NCBI GenBank assembly: GCA_964235485.1 | Contig: CAXSAZ010000010.1 | Coordinates: forward strand, 67,887 to 131,886 | Reading direction: 5' to 3' | Length of the DNA stretch: 64,000 nt | Origin: CAHJXG01 sp964235485 | GTDB taxonomy: Bacteria > Pseudomonadota > Alphaproteobacteria > Acetobacterales > Acetobacteraceae | Shown here: positions 45,751-55,776 of the stretch, piece by piece | How positions within the stretch are numbered: position 1 is the stretch's first letter | Layout of the letters: every line of letters begins with the position of its first letter | Program-made: the position numbers and the translations under genes | Notes under the pieces: generated by a model | Told to the model about the DNA's origin: nothing | The model's database searches: none | What the model saw: the letters and a program-made list of their open reading frames with translations, nothing else

Positions 45751-46973
45751 TGCGCGACCTCATCTTCATCTCGCACCGCATCCCGTATCCGCCCGACAAG
45801 GGCGAGAAGATCCGCGGCCTGCATCTGCTGCAGCACCTGTCGCGGTCGTATCGCATCCACCTCGGCTGCCTGGTGGATGAACCCGGCGACATGCAGCACT
45901 TGCCGACGCTCCGCGAATGGTGCGCGGAGGTCGCGGGCTTCCCCATCAGCAAGCGGCGGCAGAAGCTCCGGGCGCTGGCGATGCTGCGTCCGGGCCGGCC
46001 CTTGATGCTCGACTACTACGGGCACCCGGGCCTGCGGCGCTGGGTGCGGGACAGCATGGCCCGGCGGCACATGGACATCGTTTACATCTACTCCGTCGCC
46101 ATGGCGCCCTACGTCGAGGACGTGCAGCGCCCCGGCCTGATCCTCGACGCGCAGGACATCGATTCGGAGAAGTGGGCCACCTACGCCGGGGACGCGCGGC
46201 TCCCCATGCGCGCCGTGTGGTCGCGGGAAGGCCGGACGCTGCTGGCCTACGAGCGCCGGGCGGCGATGCGCTGCGACCACACGCTGTTCGTGTCCCAGCA
46301 GGAATGCGACCGCTTCGTGGAACTGGCGCCGGAAGCCGCGGGCCGCGTCCATGCGGTGGAGAACGGCGTGGACTTGGACCGCTTCGCGCCGGGGCAGGCC
46401 TTCGAGACGCCGTTCCACGGCGCCGGGCCGCATCTGGTGTTCACCGGCAACATGGATTACTGGCCCAATGCCGATGCGGTCCGCTGGTTCGCGGCCGAGG
46501 TCATGCCGCTGCTCCGGCAACAGCACCCGGCGGTCGAGTTCCACGTCGTCGGCGCCAACCCCGGCCCGGCGGTGCTGCGCCTGGCCGACCGGCCCGGCGT
46601 GCGCGTCACCGGCCGGGTGCCTGACGTGCGGCCGTATCTCGCCCACGCCGACGCCTGCGTGGCGCCGCTCCGCATCGCCCGGGGCATCCAGAACAAGGTA
46701 CTGGAAGCCATGGCGATGGGCCGCCCGGTGATCGCCTCGCCCCAGGCGTTCGAGGGCGTGCGCGCCGCGGCGGGGCGGGATCTGCTGGTGGCCGATGGCG
46801 CGGAGGCGATGTGCCGCGGGATCACGGAGGTGCTGGCCGGCGCGCATCCAAACCTGGGCGAAGCCGCGCGGGCGGCCATGCTGCAATCCTACGCCTGGCC
46901 CAAGACCCTGGCCAAGCTGGACGCGATCCTTTGCGCCGCTTCCGCAACGAACGTGGGGGCATCCCCGGCATGA
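45750..46973 (+). CDS. XrtA system glycosyltransferase, GT4 family (TIGR03087)
   Basis: 407 residues. Begins MRDLIFISHRIPYPPDKGEKIR, the signature of the TIGR03087 glycosyltransferases. The C-terminal GT-B domain has VFTGNMDYWPNADAVRWF, VRPYLAHADACVAPLRIARGIQNKVLEAMAMG and PVIASPQAFEGV, a retaining GT4 donor site. Should add a sugar to the lipid-linked EPS unit on the cytoplasmic face. It overlaps both neighbours. Confidence 0.93.
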   Translation: MRDLIFISHRIPYPPDKGEKIRGLHLLQHLSRSYRIHLGCLVDEPGDMQHLPTLREWCAEVAGFPISKRRQKLRALAMLRPGRPLMLDYYGHPGLRRWVRDSMARRHMDIVYIYSVAMAPYVEDVQRPGLILDAQDIDSEKWATYAGDARLPMRAVWSREGRTLLAYERRAAMRCDHTLFVSQQECDRFVELAPEAAGRVHAVENGVDLDRFAPGQAFETPFHGAGPHLVFTGNMDYWPNADAVRWFAAEVMPLLRQQHPAVEFHVVGANPGPAVLRLADRPGVRVTGRVPDVRPYLAHADACVAPLRIARGIQNKVLEAMAMGRPVIASPQAFEGVRAAAGRDLLVADGAEAMCRGITEVLAGAHPNLGEAARAAMLQSYAWPKTLAKLDAILCAASATNVGASPA

Positions 46974-48484
46974 GCGCCACCTCCCTGGCCGGTTTGCGGC
47001 CGGCGTTCGCCCCCGCTGCCGCCGGGCTTTCGCTGGGCCTCCTCGGCTGGGTGCTGCTGTTCCTGCCGGAGTGCGTGGCGGCGGTCGGGGTTTGGCAGGC
47101 TTCGGACACCTACGGGCACTGCTTCCTCATCCTCCCCATGGCGGCCTACCTCGCCTGGGACCGCCGGGCCGCCTTGGCCGGCTTGACGCCCCGGCCCCTG
47201 CCCGTCCTGGCGCCGCTCGCGCTGCCGCTTGCAGCCATCTGGTTCCTGGCCGAACGGCTGGGCATCATGGAGGGCCGGCAACTGGTCGCCATCGCGGCAT
47301 TGGAGCTGCTGGTCCTGGCGGTGCTGGGCTGGCGCTTGTTCCGCGCCTTGCTGGCGCCGCTGCTGTTCCTGGTGTTCCTCGTGCCGTTCGGCGCTTTCGT
47401 CACGCCGGCGCTGCAGCAGTTCACCGCGGGGTTCATCGTGCGGGGGCTGAACGTCCTCGGCGTCGCGAACTACGCCACCGACCTCACCATCGAGATCTCC
47501 GCGGGCGTGTTCTACGTGGCGGAGGCCTGCGCCGGCCTGCGCTTCCTGATCGCGGCCGTGGCGTTCGGCGTGTTCTACGCCCTGCTGAACTACCGCAGCC
47601 CGGGCCGCCGCCTGCTGTTCGTGGCCGCGTCGATCGTGGTGCCGGTCCTCGCCAACGGGGTCCGCGCGCTGGGCATCGTCCTGCTCGGGGCCATCCTCGG
47701 CAGCGCCAACGCGGCGGCGGCCGACCACATCATCTACGGCTGGGTGTTCTTCTCCGTGGTCATGCTGCTGCTGGTCGCGGGCGGGATGCCGTTCCGCGAG
47801 GACCCGGCGGCCCCGGCGCCGGCCAGCCCGCCCGGCGCGGCGCCCACGGAAGCCCGGCCGGCCTGGGCCGCCGCCGCGGTCATCCTCCCCCTGGCCGCCG
47901 GCCCGGCCGCCGCGATGCTGCTCGCGCGCCAAGTCACGCCGGCCTTGTTCACCGAAGCCTTGACGTTCGCGACGCCGCCGGGCTGCACGGCCGACCCTGC
48001 ACCGGCGCCCGTTCTGCCGGCGCAGCGCGTCACGACCACCCTGTCCTGCGCGGGGCAGCAGTTGGTCGTGACGGTCGGGGCCTTCCCGCGCCGCTCCACC
48101 GCGAACAGCCTGGTGCGGGAGCGTCGGCGCATCACCGGCGAACTCTCCGCCGAGGAAGCAACGTCCGCCCCGTTGCCGACGGCGCAGGCGGGGGGCAACT
48201 GGTCGCTGATCCACACGGTCGGCCCGGCCCGCTCCGTCGCGGTCGCAAGCTGGACCGACGGCGCGCCGGCCCCGGACGGCATGGCGGGCCGCATCCGCCA
48301 AGCGCGCGACAGCCTGTTCGGCACTGCCTACGCGCCGGTCCTGGTCGCCGCCGCCATCGAGTCGCCCAAACGGCTCAGCCCCACCGAGCAGCAACGGACC
48401 GACGCCTTGCTGCGCGCCTTCGTGGACGCGCAGACCGACCTGACCGCGCGGGTCGCGGCGGCGGCAGAAAGCGCGCAGCAGTAA
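46970..48484 (+). CDS. xrtA: Exosortase A with C-terminal EpsI domain
   Basis: 504 residues. The N-terminal two thirds is a polytopic membrane protease with the exosortase triad: C187 in AEACAGLR, R232 in NGVRALGI and H253 in DHIIYGWVFF. The last 190 residues (after a Pro/Ala linker near 290-300) form a soluble EpsI/DUF3485-like domain, a fusion known from exosortase A. It should cleave PEP-CTERM sorting signals at the periplasmic face and hand proteins to a cell-surface acceptor. It is the last gene of the plus-strand operon, and its TAA overlaps a palindromic element. Confidence 0.95.
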   Translation: MSATSLAGLRPAFAPAAAGLSLGLLGWVLLFLPECVAAVGVWQASDTYGHCFLILPMAAYLAWDRRAALAGLTPRPLPVLAPLALPLAAIWFLAERLGIMEGRQLVAIAALELLVLAVLGWRLFRALLAPLLFLVFLVPFGAFVTPALQQFTAGFIVRGLNVLGVANYATDLTIEISAGVFYVAEACAGLRFLIAAVAFGVFYALLNYRSPGRRLLFVAASIVVPVLANGVRALGIVLLGAILGSANAAAADHIIYGWVFFSVVMLLLVAGGMPFREDPAAPAPASPPGAAPTEARPAWAAAAVILPLAAGPAAAMLLARQVTPALFTEALTFATPPGCTADPAPAPVLPAQRVTTTLSCAGQQLVVTVGAFPRRSTANSLVRERRRITGELSAEEATSAPLPTAQAGGNWSLIHTVGPARSVAVASWTDGAPAPDGMAGRIRQARDSLFGTAYAPVLVAAAIESPKRLSPTEQQRTDALLRAFVDAQTDLTARVAAAAESAQQ

Positions 48485-48608
48485 TACGGGCGGCTTGGTT
48501 GAATGACCGTCAACCGCCGATGGGCACCCATCCTACGGCACGGGTCGCGTAGAATGGGTGAAACCCATCAGCAACCGCACACGGGCCCATCAATGGTGCC
48601 GCCCGTAT
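48484..48608. repeat. 125-bp palindromic element with 11-bp terminal inverted repeats
   Basis: ATACGGGCGGC at 48484-48494 and its exact complement GCCGCCCGTAT at 48598-48608 bound the element. Inside are nested hairpins: GGTTGA/TCAACC near 48495-48513, GATGGG/CCCATC near 48517-48531 and ATGGGT/ACCCAT near 48554-48568. No reading frame is apparent. It lies between the convergent xrtA and nucleotidyltransferase/HAD genes. It looks like a miniature mobile element or a structured intergenic repeat that may also stop transcription. Confidence 0.8.
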
Positions 48609-48617
48609 AAGGCGGCG

Positions 48618-49874
48618 CTACGCGGGCAGCCCGCCCTCGTGCTTATCGAGGAGGGGTTGCACGAACTCCGCCAGGTCGCCGCCCGGAAACAAATACCCGG
48701 CGACGCCGGCCGCGGCAGCGGCGGCCATGTCAGTCGCCTGATCGCCGACCAGCACGCACCGCCCAGGGTCGAGGTCCCAGGCGCGCAACAGGTCCAGGAT
48801 CATGCCGGGCTGCGGCTTGCGCCAGGAACTGCTGCGCCGGTAGGCCGCAACAGTGGCCTCCGGATGGAACGGGCAGTAGCGCACGTCGTCGATGGTGCCG
48901 CCGGCGCGCAGCGCTTCCTCCCCCATCCAGCGGTGCAGGTCCTGCACCGCCGCCTCGTCATACAGGCCGCGCGCCACGCCGGACTGGTTGGTGACGATGA
49001 AGACGTGCCAGCCGCGGGCATGGGCCAGGCGGATCGCGGCCTTGGCGCCGGGCATCCACTCGAGGCGGTCCCGCGTGCCGACCCAGCCATGGTCGACGTT
49101 GCACACCCCGTCCCGATCGAGGAACAGGGCGGGCCGGGCCAGTTGCCGGGGCAGCTCGGATTGGGCGCGTTCCAAGTCGGGCGGGATGCCGATGTCGATG
49201 AACCAGCCCGCGCTTTCCGTTCCGCGCAGCAGGCCGTCGCGGGCCAGGCCGGGCAGCACGTCCCGCTCCAGCGAGCACACCGGCGCCGTGCGGTCCACGA
49301 CCCGGCGGTCCAGACGGTAGATGCCGCCGTTGATGAGGCCGGCGGAACGCTCCGCGTTTGCGCCGGCGGAACCCGGAGGGTTCGCGCCGGGCGCCGGGCG
49401 TTCCCGAAACGCCGTGATCCGGTCGCCGTCCAGCTCGACCACGCCGTAGCGTGACACGTCCGGGAGGCGGCGCAACGCCAGGCGGCCCATCACCCCCGGC
49501 TCGGGGACGAGCAGCGGGGCGAGGTCGCAATCGAACAGCGAGTCGCCGTTCAGCAGCAGGAAATTGTCGTGCAGATGCTCCCGGGCGTGGTGCAGCGCGC
49601 CCCCGGTGCCGGCGCGGACCGGCTCCTCGCTGACCGCAAGCGTCACCGCCCGCGGCAAACGCTCGCGCAGGTCCTGCAGACCCGCTTGCAGGACCTCCGA
49701 CAGGTGGCCGGTCAGCAGCAGCACGTCGGTGATGCCGTAGCGCGCCACCTCTCGCAGCAGCCACGCCAGGAACGGCCGGTCGCCGACGGTCAGCAGCGGC
49801 TTCGGGACCGTCGCCGTGGCGGCGCCGAGGCGGGTGCCGAGGCCGCCCACCAGGACCGCGCACTGCCGGATCAA
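48618..49874 (-). CDS. Nucleotidyltransferase fused to HAD-IIIA phosphatase (HddC-GmhB-like)
   Basis: 418 residues. The N-terminal half is a sugar-1-phosphate nucleotidyltransferase: CAVLVGGLGTRLG...PKPLL, LLNGDSLFD (metal Asp) and TGGAL. The C-terminal half, from about residue 245, is a HAD-IIIA phosphatase like heptose bisphosphate phosphatase GmhB: D253-R-D255, TNQSGVARG, and VLVGDQATDM. Such a fusion could both dephosphorylate and activate a heptose-like sugar for EPS. The isomerase and kinase of that route are not in the window. The start is uncertain: TTG 49874 directly precedes the fold but lacks a clear Shine-Dalgarno. Confidence 0.85.
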   Translation of the reverse strand: MIRQCAVLVGGLGTRLGAATATVPKPLLTVGDRPFLAWLLREVARYGITDVLLLTGHLSEVLQAGLQDLRERLPRAVTLAVSEEPVRAGTGGALHHAREHLHDNFLLLNGDSLFDCDLAPLLVPEPGVMGRLALRRLPDVSRYGVVELDGDRITAFRERPAPGANPPGSAGANAERSAGLINGGIYRLDRRVVDRTAPVCSLERDVLPGLARDGLLRGTESAGWFIDIGIPPDLERAQSELPRQLARPALFLDRDGVCNVDHGWVGTRDRLEWMPGAKAAIRLAHARGWHVFIVTNQSGVARGLYDEAAVQDLHRWMGEEALRAGGTIDDVRYCPFHPEATVAAYRRSSSWRKPQPGMILDLLRAWDLDPGRCVLVGDQATDMAAAAAAGVAGYLFPGGDLAEFVQPLLDKHEGGLPA

Positions 49875-50010
49875 CAGGGACGCGCCTGCCGGACGGGACC
49901 GGAAACCCGCTGCGGCCGGCCCGATGCGGGCATTCGTCCTGTTCCCATAACGCAAGGGGCACCCATGCCGGATGCGGCCCAAGCACCGCCACGGTGGCCT
50001 CCCTGCGCCA

Positions 50011-50211
50011 TCACCCGGCGCCGAGCAGCCTGAGCACCGCCGCAAGACCAACCCAGAGCGCCAGGGACAGCCCCGCGATCACCGGCACGGCAACCCTCCA
50101 CGGCCAGGGCGACGGCCGGTCGGCCACGGCGTGCGCAGCTTGGTCAGCCCCGTCATCTGCGGCCGGTTCGAGCAAGGCTGGGTTGAACGGCGCTCGATGG
50201 GAGGACGGCAT
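50011..50211 (-). CDS. Small hypothetical protein with one TM helix
   Basis: 66 residues. A polar N-terminal half (MPSSHRAPFNPALLEPAADD) is followed by one strong C-terminal TM helix (VAVPVIAGLSLALWVGLAAVLRLL). ATG start; no good Shine-Dalgarno seen. It lies between the Wzz gene and the nucleotidyltransferase fusion on the same strand. I do not recognise the family; a small EPS-locus membrane protein is plausible. Confidence 0.5.
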   Translation of the reverse strand: MPSSHRAPFNPALLEPAADDGADQAAHAVADRPSPWPWRVAVPVIAGLSLALWVGLAAVLRLLGAG

Positions 50212-50293
50212 GGGGGCACCTTCAGCTCGGCTGCGCCATCCTACCGCAATTTGTTCAACAGAACCTAACGCCTCCGGACGCGCGGATGACCGC

Positions 50294-51823
50294 TCAAACC
50301 ACCACGGCCGTCTTCACCAGCCGCATCAGCAGGCCCGTGTAAAGGATCATCGGCACCGACACGGCCAGCGCGAACACGCCGATGGCCAGGGCGCGCCGGC
50401 TGAACGACACGGTTTCCCCCAGGAACGACACGCCGCCCACGACCAGGAAACCCATCGCGCGCAGGTCCTCAACCGTATGGAACGACTGGTCCATCTGCAC
50501 GAGCAGCAGCGCCAAGCCGACCCCGGCGGCGAGTCCCGCCGCCAGCACGCCGGACACCAGCAGCACCCGCTTGGGCGCGACGGGGTTCTGCGGGACCTGC
50601 GGGGGGTCGATGACCTGCACCTTCACCTTGTCCCCGTCCGCCTCCGCGGCGCTGGAAATCCGCATCGATTCGCGGCGTGCCAGCAGGTCGTCGTAGTTCC
50701 TGCGCAGCACCTCGTAGTCGCGGTTCACGTTGGCGAAGTCCGCCTGCAGTTGCGGCGCGCCCCGCGCGATCTCCTCCAAGCGGTCGCGTTCGCGGGTTGC
50801 GTCCTGGATTTGCCGCTGCAGGGAGGCGATCACCGCGTCGTTCTCGATGTTGCGCACCTTGAGCTGCTCGAACACCGGGTTGGGCACCGAACGGTTGCGC
50901 GGCCCGCTGCGCGGCGCAGCGCCGGAGTCGTTGCTGCCCGCCCCGCCCGCCCGGAGGGCCGCGACCAGGTTGCGCTGCGCCACCACGTCCGGGCTTTGCT
51001 CGGTGTAGCGCAGGCGCAGTTCCTGCAGCGTGCGCTCGGCCTCATACAAGCGCGACGGGCCGCCGACGCCGCCGGGGCCGTCATCGGTCGCGAGGAGCTG
51101 CGGCGTGGTTGTCAGCTCGTGGGCGAGCGCCTCGCGCCGGGCGATGGCATCCAGCAACTGCCCTTGCAGCGCGCGGACGTTGCCCTTCTGCGCTTCGAGC
51201 CGCGACGCGCCGCCGTCCCCGGCCGGCAGGATGTCGATATACTTGGCGCGGAACTCGGCCCGCTTGCGCTCGGCTTCCTGCAACTGGCGCTCATACAGGG
51301 CGATCTGCGCCGCCAGGAACTTGCCGGCGTTTTCCAAGTCGTTGCGGTTGTTGCCGGTCTTGCTCTCGACAAAGGTGGTCAGCATCGTCCGCACCACGTC
51401 AAACGCCAGCTTGGGCGACGTGCTGCGATAGGCGATGGTGAACAGGTTGCGCGTTTGCGGCGTGATCCGGATGTCCGCCGCAAGCTGGGCCACCAACGAC
51501 TCGCGGTCGGCCGCCCCTTTCAGGTCCAGCTCAAGATCGGTCTTGGAAATCAGCTTCTCCAGGTTCGGCCGGCTCAGCAGCGTGCGCTGCAGCACGTCGA
51601 GCTGGGCAGCCGAGGCGCTATCGACCGCGATGCCGCGCAGCAGCGGCGTCAGCACGACATCGGCATCGACGTAAAGCCGGGCGCTCGCCTCGTAGGTGTT
51701 CGGGATGGTGAACGTCACGGCCCAGCCGACCACGCAGACCAGCCAGGAAAAGAACACCGCCGGCCAGCGATAGCGCCAAGCCGCCGTGATCTGCTTGCGC
51801 AGCAGGACCTGCAATGCGTGCAT
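50294..51823 (-). CDS. XrtA system polysaccharide chain-length determinant (Wzz-like, TIGR03007)
   Basis: 509 residues. TM helix near 22-40, then a Wzz fold with IPNTYEASARLYVDAD, a long periplasmic coiled coil (about 160-390, e.g. LAAQIALYERQLQEAERKRAEF), a proline-rich VIDPPQVPQNPVAPKR just before the second TM (about 415-435), and a third hydrophobic segment near the C-terminus. It controls EPS chain length with the tyrosine kinase. It follows the export lipoprotein gene after 55 bp. In the loci I know, both precede the kinase on the same strand; here they are inverted and displaced. Confidence 0.92.
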   Translation of the reverse strand: MHALQVLLRKQITAAWRYRWPAVFFSWLVCVVGWAVTFTIPNTYEASARLYVDADVVLTPLLRGIAVDSASAAQLDVLQRTLLSRPNLEKLISKTDLELDLKGAADRESLVAQLAADIRITPQTRNLFTIAYRSTSPKLAFDVVRTMLTTFVESKTGNNRNDLENAGKFLAAQIALYERQLQEAERKRAEFRAKYIDILPAGDGGASRLEAQKGNVRALQGQLLDAIARREALAHELTTTPQLLATDDGPGGVGGPSRLYEAERTLQELRLRYTEQSPDVVAQRNLVAALRAGGAGSNDSGAAPRSGPRNRSVPNPVFEQLKVRNIENDAVIASLQRQIQDATRERDRLEEIARGAPQLQADFANVNRDYEVLRRNYDDLLARRESMRISSAAEADGDKVKVQVIDPPQVPQNPVAPKRVLLVSGVLAAGLAAGVGLALLLVQMDQSFHTVEDLRAMGFLVVGGVSFLGETVSFSRRALAIGVFALAVSVPMILYTGLLMRLVKTAVVV

Positions 51824-51878
51824 GGATGCGTAAACTCCGAAGCTCTAGCCGTGAGTGCGTGAGTTCCTGGCCGGCCGA

Positions 51879-52520
51879 TCAGAACCAGCTTTGCGGAATG
51901 ATCAGCGTGTCGCCCGGCAGCATCGCGACGTTCTGGTCGATGTCCCCGTCCCGCAGCAGGTCGCTCAGCCGGACCTTGAGGGTCTGCCGCGCCCCGTCCA
52001 CGTCGCGCACGATCACCGAACGGTTGCCTGCGGCGTAGCGGGTCAGGCCCTTGGTCTGGATCATCACGTCCAGCACCGTCATCTTGTCGCGATACGGAAT
52101 GGCCAGCGGCTCCGTCGCTTCCCCGATGACCCGGATTTGCCGGTCCAGCGGCCCGTTGAAGCCGCTGACGATCACCGAAACGTTCGGCTCCTTCACGTAT
52201 TCCTTCAGCTTCTCCTCGATGTCCTTGGACAGCGCCGTGGGCGTCTTGCCGGCGGCGGCGATGTCGGGGATCAGCGGCAGCGAAACCCGTCCGTCGGGAC
52301 GCACGGCGAGGTTCGGCACGCTCAGTTGCGGGGATTGGTAAACGAACACGCTCAGTTGGTCGCCGGGTCCGATCAAATAGGGCGCGCTCGCCGCCAGGCC
52401 GTCCGGCCGGACGGCCGACGCTTCCGGAATGCCCCGCTGGCAGCCTGCCAGCGCCGGCACGGCCAACGCCAGCGCCGCGGCCCAGCGCCACCTCCGCCTC
52501 CAATCCTTGGCCACCATCAT
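51879..52520 (-). CDS. XrtA system exopolysaccharide export lipoprotein (Wza-like, TIGR03027)
   Basis: 213 residues. Signal peptide with lipobox LAGC, lipidated C27. A Poly_export domain with YLIGPGDQLSVFVYQSPQLSV and VRPDGRVSLPLI, then a SLBB domain with VIGEATEPLAIPYRDKMTVLDVMIQ. Ends DTLIIPQSWF. An outer-membrane/periplasmic export component for EPS. It is first in the minus-strand pair with the Wzz-like gene and lies 57 bp past a tRNA gene. Confidence 0.93.
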   Translation of the reverse strand: MMVAKDWRRRWRWAAALALAVPALAGCQRGIPEASAVRPDGLAASAPYLIGPGDQLSVFVYQSPQLSVPNLAVRPDGRVSLPLIPDIAAAGKTPTALSKDIEEKLKEYVKEPNVSVIVSGFNGPLDRQIRVIGEATEPLAIPYRDKMTVLDVMIQTKGLTRYAAGNRSVIVRDVDGARQTLKVRLSDLLRDGDIDQNVAMLPGDTLIIPQSWF

Positions 52521-52577
52521 CGCCTCGACTTCGCCCTGATCCCACCCAATCGCCGGGTCATCACCCGTGCCGCGCGA

Positions 52578-52652
52578 TGGTAGGCGCGGAAGGAGTTGAA
52601 CCCCCGGCCTTTGCCATGTGATGGCAATGCTCTGCCACTGAGCTACACGCCT
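52578..52652 (-). tRNA. tRNA-Val (anticodon CAC)
   Basis: 75 nt including an encoded CCA. Acceptor stem AGGCGTG/CGCGCCT (one G-U), D arm GCTC/GAGC, anticodon stem TTGCC/GGCAA with loop ATCACAT giving anticodon CAC, variable loop AGGCC, T arm GGGGG/CCTTC with loop TTCAACT, discriminator A73. Reads GTG codons, which are frequent in this GC-rich genome. Confidence 0.93.
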
Positions 52653-52735
52653 GTATCGCTACGACAACGAACTTATGCCACAGCATCGCCGCCAACCGAT
52701 ACGAAATCGTGCGCGGAGACGGCGCTTGACGATTC

Positions 52736-53689
52736 CTAACCCGGCGTCGCGTGCTCGGGCGGCGCCTGCATGGGCAATGCCGCCAGGGTCGCCGCCAGGC
52801 CTTCGGCCAGCGATGTCCGCGCCTTGATGCCGAGGGTCAGCGCCGCCAGCCGCGGCGACCCCACGGACTGCGCGATATCGCCGGGGCGCGGCGGACCGCG
52901 GCGGACGGTCGGCGTGCGCCGGGTCGCGACGCCGATGGCGTGCGCCAGTTCCGCCACCGACGTTTCCTGCCCCGTGCACACGTTCAGCAGGTAAGCGCCG
53001 GGCTGGTCGGCGAGGTGCTGCATCCCGGCGATCAGGTGCTTCACCACATCGCCCACGAACACGAAGTCCCGAGTCTGCGAGCCGTCCCCGTACACCGTCA
53101 CCGGCTGGCCGGCCCCGATGGCCTTGGCAAAGATCGAGATGACGCCGCTATACGGGGAGGACGGGTCCTGGCGCGGCCCATACACGTTGAAGAAGCGGAA
53201 CCCGACCGAGGGCACGCCGTGGACCAGCAGGCCCACCCCGGCGTGCTGCTCGCTTCCCAGCTTGTCGGCGCCGTAGGCCGTGCGCGGCGCCGGCACGGCG
53301 TCCTCCCGCGCCAGCCCCGTCACGTTGCCATACACCGCCGCCGAGGAGGCATACACCACCGGCAGGCCGCCCAGCATCCGGGCCGCGTCATACACCGTGA
53401 TCGTGCCGCCCAGGTTGACCCGGTGCGTGCCGAGCCAATCCTCGTTCGCCCGCACCACCGACGCCACCGCCGCCAAGTGGAAGCAGCCGGCGGCGCCCCG
53501 CAGCGCAAGCCGGACCACGGCGGGGTCGCACACGTCGCCGCGGATCACCTCGCAACGCGGGTCCAGGTTCTCGATCCGTCCGGTCGAGAAGTCGTCCAGC
53601 ACGCGCACATGGTGCCCCTGGGCCAGCAATGCGTCCGCCAGGTGCGATCCGATGAAGCCGGCGCCGCCGGTGATCGTGTAGGTCGTCAA
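52736..53689 (-). CDS. NAD-dependent epimerase/dehydratase (UDP-sugar epimerase type)
   Basis: 317 residues from TTG 53689, which has GGAGG 6 bases upstream. Extended SDR: TGGAGFIGSHL cofactor loop, LDDFSTG, CFHLAAVASV, YASSAAVYGN and the catalytic YGADK (Tyr-x-x-x-Lys). FFNVYGPRQDPSSPYSGVISIF is typical of UDP-glucose/UDP-GlcNAc 4-epimerases. Probably supplies an EPS precursor sugar. glmS, which feeds UDP-GlcNAc, lies just upstream on the same strand. Confidence 0.9.
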   Translation of the reverse strand: MTTYTITGGAGFIGSHLADALLAQGHHVRVLDDFSTGRIENLDPRCEVIRGDVCDPAVVRLALRGAAGCFHLAAVASVVRANEDWLGTHRVNLGGTITVYDAARMLGGLPVVYASSAAVYGNVTGLAREDAVPAPRTAYGADKLGSEQHAGVGLLVHGVPSVGFRFFNVYGPRQDPSSPYSGVISIFAKAIGAGQPVTVYGDGSQTRDFVFVGDVVKHLIAGMQHLADQPGAYLLNVCTGQETSVAELAHAIGVATRRTPTVRRGPPRPGDIAQSVGSPRLAALTLGIKARTSLAEGLAATLAALPMQAPPEHATPG

Positions 53690-53756
53690 TCCCGCCTCCG
53701 TTGCGCGGCGTGCTGAAATCCCAGGGCCGGCCCGTAGCCGCCGGCTGGCCGGCCGT

Positions 53757-55580
<1,824 letters not shown>

Positions 55581-55776
55581 TAGGTCCCACTCCGATCAGT
55601 GCGGCCGGGTCCGCCCCTTGCTCCGGGCGTCACGCGGCCACCGCGCCGAAAAATACGACATCCCGGGCAACAAAAAGGCAAACCGGCTTGGCAACCCGAG
55701 ATGGATGATGCCGTAGGCTACCACATTCCCCGCTCATTTCACAAGCATAATACAATAATTTCGACATCGACGCGAT

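Noticed and set aside
47830..48484. Separate epsI gene after xrtA
   Set aside because: The reading frame is continuous from the exosortase domain, so it is one fused protein, a known arrangement.
52578..52735. Integrative element at tRNA-Val
   Set aside because: No integrase, no duplicated tRNA 3' end and no foreign base composition seen.
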